Shown: piece by piece, positions 11,200 through 20,546 of the stretch
Layout of the letters: each line of letters starts with the position of its first letter
Numbering within the stretch: the first letter of the stretch is position 1
NCBI GenBank assembly: GCA_020912385.1
Contig: CP087218.1
Coordinates: forward strand, 558,001 to 622,000
Source: Neofusicoccum parvum
Lineage: Eukaryota > Ascomycota > Dothideomycetes > Botryosphaeriales > Botryosphaeriaceae
DNA length: 64,000 nucleotides
Reading direction: 5' to 3'
Program-made: the position numbers and the translations under genes
The notes under the pieces: generated by a model
Seen by the model: only the letters and a program-made list of their open reading frames with translations
What the model was told of the DNA's origin: nothing
Databases searched by the model: none

Positions 11200-12242
11200 A
11201 TGTTCTACGACCTGAACCTTCCGTGGGCCGCCAAGGACCAGGAACTGCCGCGCACCGTCGCCTTCCTCGCCGATCGTGAGTCCCGGCTCCCCGAACGGTC
11301 AGGTTGACGCAGCTGACGTTTCGCAGTGGGCTACAATGTCATCGCGCTCTCCCACACGCTGTCCGGCAAGCTCCCCGCCGACCTGGTACTGCCTGGCCCA
11401 CTCTGAAACCAGCGGCTGTACACTGACCAAAGCAGACGTGTCCCATTCCCGATCCGCTGCCCTTTCCCACCCCCAACAACGTGCGCGTTCTCCGCCGGTG
11501 CAACCTCGTCCTCGCCGACCCTGCCCAGAACCACCGCATAAACAGCCTGGCCCAAGCCTACGACATCCTCGCCGTGAGGCCGGTTGACGAGAAGACACTC
11601 CAGCAGGCATGCCAGTCCCTAGACTGCGACATCATCTCCATCGACATGACGCAGCGGCTGGGCTTCTTCTTCAAGTTCAAGATGCTGTCGCAGGCTGTTG
11701 AGCGCGGCGTGAAGTTCGAGATATGCTACGCACCGGGCGTAATGGCGAAGGACAGCTCTGCGCGGAGGAACCTGATCATGAACACAACACAGCTGATTCG
11801 CGCTGCCAGAGGTAGGGGTCTGATAATAAGCAGTGAGGCTAAGTCTGCTGTCGGCTGCCGAGCTCCTTGGGACGTCGTCAACCTCGCTGCTGTGTGGGGC
11901 TTGGGGCAGGAGCGTGGCTATGAAGCTGTATCAAAGGAGGCTCGTGCCGCTGTCGTCAGCGCTCAAATGAAGCGCACAAGCTTCAGAGGCGTGATCGACG
12001 TTGTCTACGGGGGCGAGAAGCCCGAGAAGAAGGACGTCCCAGCCAAGGACAAGAAAGAAAGTCAAAAGCGCAAAGCTGACGGCATGGCTAAGAGTGCCGA
12101 TGGCCCTGCCGAGCAGAACAAGGCACCGTCGAAGAGCCAGCTCAAGAAGCAGGCCAAGAGAGCACGCCTGGAAGGCACCAAGGCTGCCCAGACTGGTGAA
12201 GAGAATAAGGCCGTTGCCGCAGAGTCGATGGACACGTCATGA
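11200..12242 (+). CDS. RPP1: RNase P/MRP protein subunit p30 (Rpp1)
   Basis: Protein subunit shared by nuclear RNase P (5' tRNA processing) and RNase MRP (pre-rRNA processing), with a TIM-barrel fold. Exons 11200-11275, 11327-11385 and 11436-12242 encode 313 aa. The start MFYDLNLPW and the following 'LADLGYNVIALSHTLSGKLP' match the family N-terminus. Core motifs include 'YDILAVRPVDEKTLQQAC', 'CDIISIDMTQRLGFFFKFKM', 'GVKFEICYAPG' and 'GRGLIISSEAKSA'. The C-terminal ~80 residues are lysine-rich and probably disordered, suited to RNA binding or nuclear localisation. A run of 13 A follows the stop at 12262-12274. Confidence 0.95.
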
Positions 12243-12505
12243 CCACTGAACTGTCTTCCTTAAAAAAAAAAAAATCGAACCACTGTCGCAGGTACCAGCA
12301 GCCAATGCGGTCCTCCGGCGCGCCCACGCCCCTCAAGCATAGGCGTTGCATGTCGCTGCACAGTATCCAACTTCACTCAGGCAGATAGTTTGGGTATGCG
12401 ATGTCTGTCGACAAGAAATACCACGACAGAAGCCGCTGAAGAAGACCCAACAAAGCTGAGGTAGCTGGTAGAAGCGGCAACATGCCCGAGTCTCAAGTAG
12501 AGAAT

Positions 12506-13123
12506 TTAATCTTTCGAAAACGTCCCCACCAGTGCTCTCCAAACCATCCACCGACCGAATCCCACTCTCAATCTGCCACCACCCCACCCTTCACTCCACA
12601 ACCCGAAACACCGCTGGCCCACCCACCTCTCCCTCTTCTCCTCCTCCCTCCCCGCCAACACCTCCTCCCTCCTCCCCCACCGCCACACCTCAAACCCCCG
12701 CCTCCCGTCCCCCGCCAACCTCGCCTCGAACCTCCCTCCCTCCCCCACTCCAAACACCCACATCTCCTCCCCGCCAACCCCCACCTCCACCCTCAGCCCG
12801 CCCACCCCTCCCCCCACCTCCGCGAACTCCTCGTCCCTTGGGAACCCCGGGTACGGATCGGCGTCGAAGCAGAAGAAGCCGTGCTGGGCGAGGCCGCGCC
12901 GGTCGGTGACGTGGTGCGAGAAGGGCGTGGCCGGGAGGGTGAGCGGGCGGCGGGTGGTCGGCGTGGATGCGGCAGCGGCGGTGGGGGAGGGCTGGATGGT
13001 GAGGGAGAAGGGCGGGGTGCCGTGGAGCTTCGGTGGTGGGTTGTGTTGGTCGCGTCCACGGTTGATCTGTTGTTTTTCTGGGAAGGGAGGGTGGTGGGGG
13101 AGTGAGGTAGTAGCGTTGATGAG
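12506..13123 (-). CDS. Doubtful G-rich open frame, possibly part of a gene
   Basis: One minus-strand frame is open from 13123 to a stop at 12506 (about 205 codons). It contains a protein-like stretch, 'HVTDRRGLAQHGFFCFDADPY', 'GFPRDEEFAEVGGG' and a Trp/Arg-rich end WMVWRALVGTFSKD. No in-frame ATG lies near its 5' end. An upstream exon would be needed, and a possible acceptor is the pyrimidine tract ending TTCCCAG near 13078. The other strand is almost G-free, so long frames are expected by chance. Both a real hypothetical gene and a compositional artefact remain possible. Confidence 0.25.
   Translation of the reverse strand, partial: LINATTSLPHHPPFPEKQQINRGRDQHNPPPKLHGTPPFSLTIQPSPTAAAASTPTTRRPLTLPATPFSHHVTDRRGLAQHGFFCFDADPYPGFPRDEEFAEVGGGVGGLRVEVGVGGEEMWVFGVGEGGRFEARLAGDGRRGFEVWRWGRREEVLAGREEEKRERWVGQRCFGLWSEGWGGGRLRVGFGRWMVWRALVGTFSKD
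12570..12830 (-). other. Strand-asymmetric C-rich/G-rich tract with quadruplex potential
   Basis: On the plus strand this stretch is dominated by C and T with very few G. Its minus strand at 12770-12825 holds at least seven runs of three or more G separated by short loops (GGGGGG, GGGG, GGG, GGG, GGG, GGGGG, GGGG), which satisfies the usual G-quadruplex pattern. Confidence 0.6.
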
Positions 13124-13485
13124 TTATAAGTAAGACTTAAGCAAGAGAATGGTGCGGGAACGGCAGGTAGCAGTGCACTATGGAAGGTAAAGATCGTCAA
13201 GCTGTGGCACAGTTGCTCTATGGATGTAAATCTTAACCAATGGCTCGTAATGAAATCATAGCTTCCCTTTCAGGAAGACTTGATTTGGCTACAGGAAGCT
13301 GAAACGTTCGTCCGGACAGCTTTGTCATGTCCGCAGAAGGACTTTTGCGTCCGTACGAGTGATTCAACTCCCCACGCGATCAACTGCAAGTAACAAGCGG
13401 ATTCTGAATGTTTACTATTACATTATACAGACTCATGACCAAATCCGGGATCTATTCATTCTCCAAGTCCTGACCCAAGAAGCCA

Positions 13486-14934
13486 CTAATAGCCTACCGA
13501 GACACTACCGAACTCGGGAGCGGGTTTGCCGTTGGGCCCGAGATGCTGAACACCAGGTGGGGGGAGCCTGGTGATCTTGATGCAGAACCTCCTCAGCGGA
13601 ACATGGTGGAAGGCTTGCATAAAGTGCAGCCGGAGGAGAGCGTGCATAATTGAACGGTTCGACAGCCGCACATTGAGGCTGATGACTTCGAGCGAGGACT
13701 CGTGTGTCTGGAGGAACATCAAGATGTCGCGCTCGGAACACTTGAAGTTTTGTAAGCGGAGCTTCTTCATCTTGTTGGGTTGAAGGGCTTCCAATATCGC
13801 TGCAGTGGCGTTTTCGTGGAATGGGGGGTCCTGCAACGACAGCGGATTCCACCCCGGGGCGTACAGTCTGAGGCCTTCGAGATGCCGACAAGCCTTGAGG
13901 AACTCGATGAGCATTTCAGCGCAAAGAGTGTTCGTCCGTCCAGGGAGGACTCTGTCATCGTCGCTAGGAGAGAGTGCAAGCGAAAGGTATCTCAGGCTGA
14001 AGAGGGACACGCGGAGACCGAGGGTGAGTTCCCAGTTTGGGAGGAGGAAAGTGGCGTTTGGGGCACCGTTGCGACACCAGTGGTGGCGGTGCCACACCCG
14101 GAAGATGTCGAGAGGGAGCATCACCTTGGATAGAGCGGCGATGACGAGCGATGCGATACGGTACGTAGTCTTCTTTTGGACTTTTATGAGCCGCTCGTGG
14201 GTCCTTTCGGTCAGAGGTCCAGGGAGGTGGCGACCAACGACAGCCCACATCGTTCCGTCCTCCTGCTGCAGCCCAGGAGCTTTGCATTCCCAGCCTTGTA
14301 CTCGGATGTCCAAAATATGGGGCATGCGGCTGAGCGCTGTGCATAACATCGACAGATCGGCGCCGGACTGGATCATCTCCTTCTGTTCTTCAAGACGCTG
14401 ACGATAGGAGTAGAGCTGGCCTTGAAGGATGGTGCGATCCTCCTTACTCATGGGCGGAAGCAAAGTCTTCTTGACCACTTCGACTGCGAGCTTGTCGAGT
14501 TGTGACACGTCGATGATGAGACCATGAATGGCGTGGGCCACCGGCTTAGTGAGAGAGATAGCTTCCAGTCGCTTGAGACTGGAGTGCGTGATGCTAAGCT
14601 CAATGGTGTTCTTTGTGAAGTGGACCATGTCGTCGTAGGGGGCTTGCTTGGTGGTGTGGACCCGGCGGACGACCTCCATGCAGCCGCTTATGAAGTGCTC
14701 GTAGACCTGGCCGCAGATCTGGCGGTTCGTTAAGCGCAGCTGTCGAACTTCTCTAGCCGTCAGGTGGTCTGCGACCAGGCACATGAGTTCACAACAGAGG
14801 CCGTTGATAGTCGCGTTGGCGGTGTTGGGCGATTGATCGTGAGATTGCACGCGAGAGGAGACAATTGCAGGAGAAGCGCTGGCCAGGGCATCCTCGAACA
14901 GTAGTCGCAGAGCAGAATCTGCGAGACCGTCCAT
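13486..14934 (-). CDS. F-box-like/leucine-rich protein, hypothetical
   Basis: Single exon, 482 aa from the ATG at 14934 (MDGLADSALRLLFED). The frame is open further upstream but only with non-ATG codons. Residues ~45-85 ('INGLCCELMCLVADHLTA', then 'REVRQLRLTNRQICGQV') look like an F-box: hydrophobic helix, 'LTAREVRQLRLTNRQ', hydrophobic end. The C-terminal half has LRR-like strands ('RHLEGLRLYAPGWNPLS', 'KMKKLRLQNFKCSERDIL', 'SSLEVISLNVRLSNRS'). Such proteins usually act as substrate adaptors of SCF ubiquitin ligases, but the F-box is weak and the role is an inference. No close orthologue is recognised by eye. Confidence 0.75.
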   Translation of the reverse strand: MDGLADSALRLLFEDALASASPAIVSSRVQSHDQSPNTANATINGLCCELMCLVADHLTAREVRQLRLTNRQICGQVYEHFISGCMEVVRRVHTTKQAPYDDMVHFTKNTIELSITHSSLKRLEAISLTKPVAHAIHGLIIDVSQLDKLAVEVVKKTLLPPMSKEDRTILQGQLYSYRQRLEEQKEMIQSGADLSMLCTALSRMPHILDIRVQGWECKAPGLQQEDGTMWAVVGRHLPGPLTERTHERLIKVQKKTTYRIASLVIAALSKVMLPLDIFRVWHRHHWCRNGAPNATFLLPNWELTLGLRVSLFSLRYLSLALSPSDDDRVLPGRTNTLCAEMLIEFLKACRHLEGLRLYAPGWNPLSLQDPPFHENATAAILEALQPNKMKKLRLQNFKCSERDILMFLQTHESSLEVISLNVRLSNRSIMHALLRLHFMQAFHHVPLRRFCIKITRLPPPGVQHLGPNGKPAPEFGSVSVGY

Positions 14935-15483
14935 GTTCGCGTTTTGGATCGTCGACGGACGCGTTTGCGAAGATGCTGCGTTGCACTGGTTAAAAAGTCG
15001 ATGGTGTCGTTTGGGGGCAGCAAAAGCAAGGGTTAACACATACTGATGTCGAGTGAAGCGGACTGCGGCGAGCTGGAGTCCTTCCCGGGAGCAAGTGGCT
15101 TCAGTGGTGCAGCAGTAGCTCGGCAGAGTGTTGCAGGTGGCGGGCGTTGTGTGTGAGAGCGGCGGGCGGTGTTGACATGGTCGCGACCCTTCCTCGCGTA
15201 ACACTCATAGCAACCTGCGTGTGAATGTTCCATGCTAATCCGAGCGTTTCTCGTGATTGCGTCCGCCGGAGGAAAATATCTGCGACGCCCGTGATGCCCA
15301 TTCACTCTCCTTACAAGATCTCTCCATCACCGCATTAGAGATTCAGCACCCGCACACCGTGTGGGCTGCTCCAACGCAACCTCGATCTCTTGAACCAGCT
15401 GCTTTACCCGAAATACCTTGCCCGGTTGAGATGCAGCTGGCATGGGGTACGCTCTTATATTGGCGCTGTAGCAGTACCAACGG
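14935..15483. other. Intergenic, 5' of the F-box-like gene
   Basis: About 550 bases without a convincing coding frame. It holds the promoter of the 13486-14934 gene; the frame of that gene continues upstream without an ATG, which suggests leader sequence. Nothing else recognised. Confidence 0.4.
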
Positions 15484-15765
15484 TCAGACCGCAACTTCCT
15501 CGTCCTCTTTCGTCGGAGTCGTGATCTTGGATCGCTCCGTGAGCATTTTCAAAGATACGAGTCTAACTCCATGCGCATAGCGGCTGCTCCTGGGCTTCCT
15601 GGAGAGAGTCTGTAGCGGCAGTCCTGAAACCTCGAACGGCTGTAGCGGCTCGGTCCAGAATCCGTCCCTCCTCGTAGGAAGGGGCATGATTGACTCCAGG
15701 ATAACCTCGGGGTCGGTCTTCAAGAGAGGACCAAGGTGCTTTCCTCCGAAGATTTTTCTTATCAT
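15484..15765 (-). CDS. Small ORF of 93 codons overlapping the upstream stop (uncertain)
   Basis: An ATG-initiated frame (start MIRKIFGGKHLGPLLKTD) begins inside the stop codon of the membrane-protein gene: ACATGATA contains both TGA (15762-15764) and ATG (15763-15765). The product would be basic, with 'LPTRRDGFWTEPLQPFEV' in the middle. It may simply be 3' UTR of the upstream gene, or an extra coding segment reached by alternative splicing. No family recognised. Confidence 0.25.
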   Translation of the reverse strand: MIRKIFGGKHLGPLLKTDPEVILESIMPLPTRRDGFWTEPLQPFEVSGLPLQTLSRKPRSSRYAHGVRLVSLKMLTERSKITTPTKEDEEVAV

Positions 15766-16923
15766 GTAAAGTCCCTCTTCTCTTCGAGTTTCACGTCTGT
15801 TCCTTTGCTGCGTTGCTCAAATGAATAATCTCCCGGCAATTCCGCAATGATGGCGTTCGAGCTCGGCATCTCAACTGGCTGCACATGGCTCGCCGGAAGT
15901 TCAGCGGCGTAGGCTGTGCTTGCGGGCATCTCCGAAGCTAGAGATGCACCAAGCGTATGGGAAGAAACCTGTGGCGAATATGCTGAAGTTGCTGGAGAAA
16001 GCGGAGACACCGGGCTGTGGCCCAACGCTATTCCGTTTTGGCCCTCGGCGGGAACGGCCAGGTGATCTTCGGAAAGCGGCTCGTACGGGGTTCCAGGCTT
16101 CATGCCGCCCGGAGAGTCTTTGTTGAAGTGGTGCTTCTTGGACCTGCGGCGCCAGAAAAGGTAGACGCCAAGAACAACGAGGACGAGGCCAACAGTTGCG
16201 CCGGCTACGACGCCGACTTTGGCTCCAGTAGACAGGTCGTCAAAATCGTCAATACCATCGTCGTCGTCGTCCGAATCGGTGGTTGATGCAGTTGCTGTGG
16301 CGGCGCTGGCGGTGGTTCGGGCGGCGGCAGAGGCGGATGCGGTGGGCGTGTACGTTTGACCGAAAACTGTGGGATTGGTCTCCAGATTCGACAGGTCGGA
16401 GGATTGCCAGCGGACTTGGATGGCGTAGACCAAGGGCATCGTGGTGGTCAGGAAGGACGGTGTGATTTCATTGCTGGCGGTGTATGTGCTGGATCCGGTA
16501 GACTGGCATTTACTGTAAGGCCAGGGCTCGGTCCACGGGTCGCCAGGAAAACAAGTATAGCCACTGAACAGAAGCACGGTCATCAGTTTTTGCAGTTGCA
16601 AGCACAGCACCAAGCGGGATCACGCACGTAGGACAACAGATGTGGCCCGTCTCCCCGCTCGAGAGAGGGCCGCCCAGCGAGATGCCTGTTGCTGAGTCTA
16701 CAGGAATGGTGCAAGCTCTTGTGTAGTCATAAGGGCAGATTGCAGGCGAATAGAATCCCTCCCTCCAGTTCCAGTACTCCGACCACCCGTTGGGCATGCA
16801 AATCGAGCTGGACAGTGCCGGCGTGGCGTAGTTTGACCAGGCACTCGAGGCACAGAAGTCGGGGGTGGTGAAGATGGTGGTCAAGGGGCCTGCACCTCCT
16901 CCGTCTATAGACGTCACTGCCAT
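15762..16923 (-). CDS. Single-pass membrane protein with Cys-rich ectodomain
   Basis: Two exons, 16923-16628 and 16563-15762, encode 365 aa; the junction rebuilds 'GHICCPTGYTCFPGDPW'. The N-terminal ~140 residues hold about eight cysteines and many aromatic residues ('FTTPDFCASSAWSNY', 'GFYSPAICPYDYTRAC'). A Ser/Thr/Ala-rich stalk and an acidic DSDDDDDGIDDFDD segment follow. The membrane helix (about residues 215-240, VGVVAGATVGLVLVVLGVYLFW) is followed by WRRRSKKHH, which places the C-terminal ~125 residues in the cytosol. No classical signal peptide precedes the ectodomain. The architecture resembles Dothideomycete surface-sensor-like proteins of unknown function. Confidence 0.82.
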
Positions 16924-17991
16924 GGCGTTGCGGTTCGGTCGGAGAAGTGACGTCAATGCGGGAATGCGCGGCGTTGGAGCTGCACGAAACGGCGGAAACC
17001 AAGCGAGTGCACGAGAAGGCAGACAGCCGCAGAGACTCAAAGAAACAGCGAGTGGAGAAGGGTGCGGAGCAGGCGTGGGAAGGCGAGGTGGAAGGAGTCT
17101 GGAGACGCGTGCTGCCAATTTCTCGGTCGGGCCGGCGGGAAGGCGCGCGAGTCCACCGTCCACGCCATGGAGCAGACCGGGGTGGTCCGCCCGCAGCTAC
17201 AGGGCTGTGTTTTACATCTCCTTGGGCCGGCGTGGCAGCAGTGTCGATGTTCCCGCGAGCCTGCATGTCCGGCGATCCAGCGCGCACGGATGCTGCGCAA
17301 GAAGCGGTCAGCCTGGCGTTCCGCGCACAACTCTCTGTCCTTGTCACCGCTCAGCACTGCGGACATCTTCGCATGGCATTGTCGCCAGCCGACGCAAACG
17401 AGTCATTTGAGAGGCGAATGCGCGCTTCGCCTGCTGTTGCGAGGCAGATCGCGTCTCCTTGCCGAGTCAGGGCGGCCCCTGCACTTGCCCGTACCAGAAA
17501 TGATGGACCGATACGAGCTCTCGCTCCTTCGAGAACTCCGAGAGAAAGTGGAAACTCGTCGGGAATCAAGCTGCCCACTGCTCCGTAAGTGCTTGAACAC
17601 CAACGTCTTGCTACTGTTTGTTCGCATATCGGAAGCCACGCCATCACCAGCTTGGACTACCGGAATTACTACACCATTGGAGCCCAAGTTACACGAGACA
17701 CTGTACAGCTGCGGGATTCCATGCTCATGTTCAGTATTTTCCAAGCCCTCTCTCGTTCCATCTGACTCCTACAGGACATGGATTGAGTTTTTCAGATCCT
17801 CTTCCCTCTCCATCACCAGTCGCCCGCCTTTTTCTCAGCCTTAGCACCAAGGGAGAACAGCACCTTTTTCCTGGCAATGCCCACCCGCCGTTCCTGCAGC
17901 GGTCTCAGCTGAGCCTAGCCCAAAAGAGAGGGAAGTCCGTGCGGGGCGAACCGGCAGCCCACAAAAATTTCATCCCCGGCCCAAAACAAAA
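16924..17991. other. Intergenic between membrane-protein gene and 5S rRNA
   Basis: About 1.07 kb. Several open frames exist on both strands (up to 260 codons), but they overlap each other, lack family motifs and mostly rely on non-ATG starts. Nothing supportable was found apart from the promoter of the membrane-protein gene and the T-rich 5S terminator at its right end. Confidence 0.4.
17980..17991 (-). terminator. Pol III T-rich terminator of the 5S gene
   Basis: On the minus strand the 5S 3' end runs directly into TTTTGTTTT. Runs of four or more T directly after the RNA are the standard RNA polymerase III stop signal. Confidence 0.7.
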
Positions 17992-18110
17992 ACATACAAC
18001 AGCCGGGATTCCCCAATGGTCACCCACTTGAGTACTAATCGGCCGGTTCGCAGCTTAAGTACGGCTGAGCGGACGGGAAGCCCTGCATTCTGCGACCTGT
18101 GGTCGTATGT
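17992..18110 (-). rRNA. 5S ribosomal RNA gene (dispersed copy)
   Basis: Read on the minus strand, the 119-nt sequence begins ACATACGACCACAGGTCG and ends GGCTGTTGTATGT. These termini pair to form helix I. Diagnostic fungal 5S segments are present: GGGCTTCCCGTCCGCTCAGC, CCGTACTTAAGC, TTAGTACTCAAGTGGGTGAC and GGGAATCCC. Immediately downstream is TTTTGTTTT, a Pol III terminator. The internal control region appears intact, so the copy is probably functional. Single dispersed 5S genes are the rule in Pezizomycotina. Confidence 0.93.
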
Positions 18111-18570
18111 GACAATTCGAGTGAGTTGTGGAGCCTAAATACAGCCGCAGACATTTCCACGTTGAGACGAAACGCAAGCCGAGCTGCTCATCATTGGCCC
18201 AAGACTTGAATGTTTCAGCTATGGAGCCCTATTTCAGATTAACGACTGATCCGTCCTGGTCCTGGTTGGACGGAAGTAGGGCATGAGATCTGGGTGCTTT
18301 CTGGGGCCATCGGTTCACTGACCCTCCGTCGTCGGGAGAACACCGACACTGTAAGCGTTTGTAACAAAGCCCGATGCTTCTTCAGATACAAGCACTACAT
18401 TTTCATCTAAGATCTTAATCTGAGTGTAGTCATTAGTCATTATTCGGAAAGGCGATGAGGACCTGGGGAGTGAGCAAAAAGCGGTTCTTAAACGACAAGC
18501 CAGGCTCCATTACAGCCCTCACTTTACGACCCTGCCACTTCAAGTTCCTTTACACAAATCCAATCACCTG
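18111..18570. other. Intergenic between 5S and FAD monooxygenase
   Basis: 460 bases with no plausible ORF. It contains the 5S upstream element and the 3' flank of the monooxygenase gene. Nothing else recognised. Confidence 0.5.
18134..18141 (-). promoter_or_regulatory. TATA-like element upstream of 5S
   Basis: TATTTAGG on the minus strand lies 24-31 bases before the 5S transcript start. A TATA-like box near -29 is known to be needed for dispersed 5S genes in Neurospora; the role here is inferred from spacing. Confidence 0.45.
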
Positions 18571-19851
18571 TTAAGCCCTCTTAAGCCACTCCCCTAACTC
18601 CTGCACCACATCCGCGCTATACAACCACGCGAGCTCCCCTTCGCCGGTGCTCTTCCAAATCGCGCCGTCGGCCAACTTCTCCCGCTCGGCGTTCGGCAGT
18701 CTGTTATTGTTCAGCTGCATGGTCAGATGCAGCACCCTGTCGATGCGCTGCTGGCGGTACTTCTGCCACTCGCCCACCGCCCACTCCCACCGCGGGCCCT
18801 CCGCCGTCTTCACCAGCTCGGCAAACGTCACCGCGTCCTCCATCGCCTGGCTCGCGCCCTGCCCGGCCGTGGGCGGGATGGCATGCGCCGCGTCGCCCAG
18901 CACGACCACCCGCCCCGGCGCGCCCACGCCTCCGTCCGCCGCCGAGAACCAGCGCTCCAGCGGCGGCACCTGGTAGAACGGCCAGACCGACAGGGTGGCG
19001 CGGTCGACGTCGGCCAGGGCGCGTGCAGCCGTCTCGGGCCACTCGCCGACGCCGGCGCCGGCGCGCAGCGCGCGCAGCAGGCCGTCCTTGTCGGCGGCGA
19101 CGCGGTCCCAGCCGGCGCGGTCCTGCTCGGGGAAGGCGATCTGCGTGCCGGCCAGCATCTCGGCGTCGCCGTCGGGCGTCTGCGGCGCGAGCACGAAGGC
19201 GCCCGGCGCGCCGAAGATGGTGACGGGCAGCGGGTAGGCGCGCGGGATGCCGCCGGCGCGCGCCCGCGACGTGGCGAAGGTGATGGCCAGGCGGCCGCCG
19301 TAGCGCGCGTGCGACCCAGGCGCGACCGCCGCCGACGTGCGCAGCCGCGAGTGGATGCCGTCGGCGCCGACGAGCAGCGAGGCGGTGCGCGTGGTGCCGT
19401 CGGCGAGCGCGAGGGTGACGAGCGGGCTGGCCGGGTCGGCGCTGGGCTCGACATGCGAGAACTTGGTGGAGTAGTGGATGGGGATGGCGGCGCGGCGGGC
19501 GGCGGCGCGCAGGGCGAGCAGCAGCGTCTGGCGGTAGACGCGCAGGCAGTCGTAGCCGTACACCCGGGCGTCGCCCATGGGGTAGACGTCGGTGGTCTCC
19601 TCGGCGGCGTTCTTGAAGGCCACGGTCGAGAAGTTGAAGCCCTGGGCGCGCAGCTCGCCGTAGATGCCCAGCGTGTCGAGGATGCGGAGCGAGTTCGGCG
19701 AGAGCATGAGCGCCCCCGGCGTGGTGGCGTCTTCGGGGCGCGCTTCGTAGATGGTGCAGCCAATGCCTCGTTGGTGCAGGGAAAGTGCGAGGACGAGGCT
19801 TGCGAGGCCGCCGCCAATGATGACGATGTCGGAGGCGAGTTGGGAAGACAT
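18571..19851 (-). CDS. FAD-dependent monooxygenase (salicylate/6-hydroxynicotinate hydroxylase type)
   Basis: Group A flavoprotein hydroxylase using NAD(P)H and oxygen; substrate unknown. Intronless, 426 aa from the ATG at 19851 (MSSQLASDIV). The frame is open eight codons further only through a TTG. Dinucleotide-binding motif 'DIVIIGGGLASLVLALSLHQ' near residues 8-27, NAD(P)H/FAD DG motif LLVGADGIHSRLR near residue 160, and GD motif 'VVLGDAAHAIPPTAGQGASQ' near residue 315 are all intact. There is no C-terminal thioredoxin-like domain, which points to the salicylate-hydroxylase-like rather than the phenol-hydroxylase branch. Codon third positions are very GC-rich compared with neighbours. A TATATA element lies about 90 bases before the ATG. 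Confidence 0.93.
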   Translation of the reverse strand: MSSQLASDIVIIGGGLASLVLALSLHQRGIGCTIYEARPEDATTPGALMLSPNSLRILDTLGIYGELRAQGFNFSTVAFKNAAEETTDVYPMGDARVYGYDCLRVYRQTLLLALRAAARRAAIPIHYSTKFSHVEPSADPASPLVTLALADGTTRTASLLVGADGIHSRLRTSAAVAPGSHARYGGRLAITFATSRARAGGIPRAYPLPVTIFGAPGAFVLAPQTPDGDAEMLAGTQIAFPEQDRAGWDRVAADKDGLLRALRAGAGVGEWPETAARALADVDRATLSVWPFYQVPPLERWFSAADGGVGAPGRVVVLGDAAHAIPPTAGQGASQAMEDAVTFAELVKTAEGPRWEWAVGEWQKYRQQRIDRVLHLTMQLNNNRLPNAEREKLADGAIWKSTGEGELAWLYSADVVQELGEWLKRA

Positions 19852-19936
19852 GCTGCGTCGGGAGAAAAGCTGCAATTGCGGCCGAGGAGAAGACTTGGAA
19901 TTGGAAGTGATGCTCTCAGGACAGGGCAGCAGCTCC

Positions 19937-19944
19937 TATATAAG
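19937..19944 (-). promoter_or_regulatory. TATA box of the FAD monooxygenase gene
   Basis: TATATAAG on the plus strand (CTTATATA on the minus strand) sits 86-93 bases upstream of the ATG at 19851, a normal TATA-to-start distance in fungi. Inducible metabolic genes often have TATA promoters. Confidence 0.45.
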
Positions 19945-19951
19945 CAGCCAC

Positions 19952-20546
19952 AGCAGCCAAGCGGCTGACAGTAAGCTGGAGTCGTGATTGCCTAAACCGG
20001 TTAGCGCCTCCTGTCGGATCCGACCAGTCTTCGGATCCGGACCAGCACTGCTATGCACCACGCACCTGCTCCAGCAATTCCCTGCTTCTAAATGCGGCCT
20101 ATGGTGGTGTACAGCGAGAGCCCCGTTCCGGGCCGATTGCACCATATCCCAGGTTCGAACACCACCGCAACTCATCTTCTCCATGCTCGCCCTTTGCCTC
20201 TCACAAATCCGGCTGGTGGCTCGTCCTCTGAATCACCGACCGGATCCATAAACAACATCCCCATTCTATCGTCCTTCATCACCTCGTGCCTGAACCAGTG
20301 CACTCCACGCCGCTCTCTATCCTGGAACTGTTCTTCAGTGTCCATTTGGGTCAGGTCTCGACAAACGCCCCTGTACTGCCGCAATATACGTCTCCGCCGT
20401 ACGTCCTGGTACACAGAGGCGTGCACATTGGCGCGACAAACAGCCCACGCATCACCAAGCCTGACACTGCGACCGCCTTCGTAGTCATCGGTCCAAGCCG
20501 GCGCCTACAAATATCACATTCGTTGTCAGCGCATGCAACCACTCGC
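19952..20546. other. Intergenic, upstream of monooxygenase and 3' of the F-box gene
   Basis: About 600 bases. A GGTTCGAAC string near 20153 looks like a tRNA B-box, but no cloverleaf can be drawn around it. No coding sequence recognised. Confidence 0.4.

Noticed and set aside
17062..17844. 260-codon plus-strand frame
   Set aside because: Overlaps other frames of similar length, shows no motif or codon bias, and its start is not ATG-supported by a plausible leader.
18727..19968. 413-codon plus-strand frame (and an alternative minus-strand frame 18828-19817)
   Set aside because: Both are shadows of the GC-rich FAD monooxygenase, which has all expected motifs; the shadows are Arg/Gly/Pro/Ala low-complexity.
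20153..20161. GGTTCGAAC string resembling a tRNA B-box
   Set aside because: The flanking bases cannot form a T-stem or an acceptor stem, and no A-box lies at the right distance.
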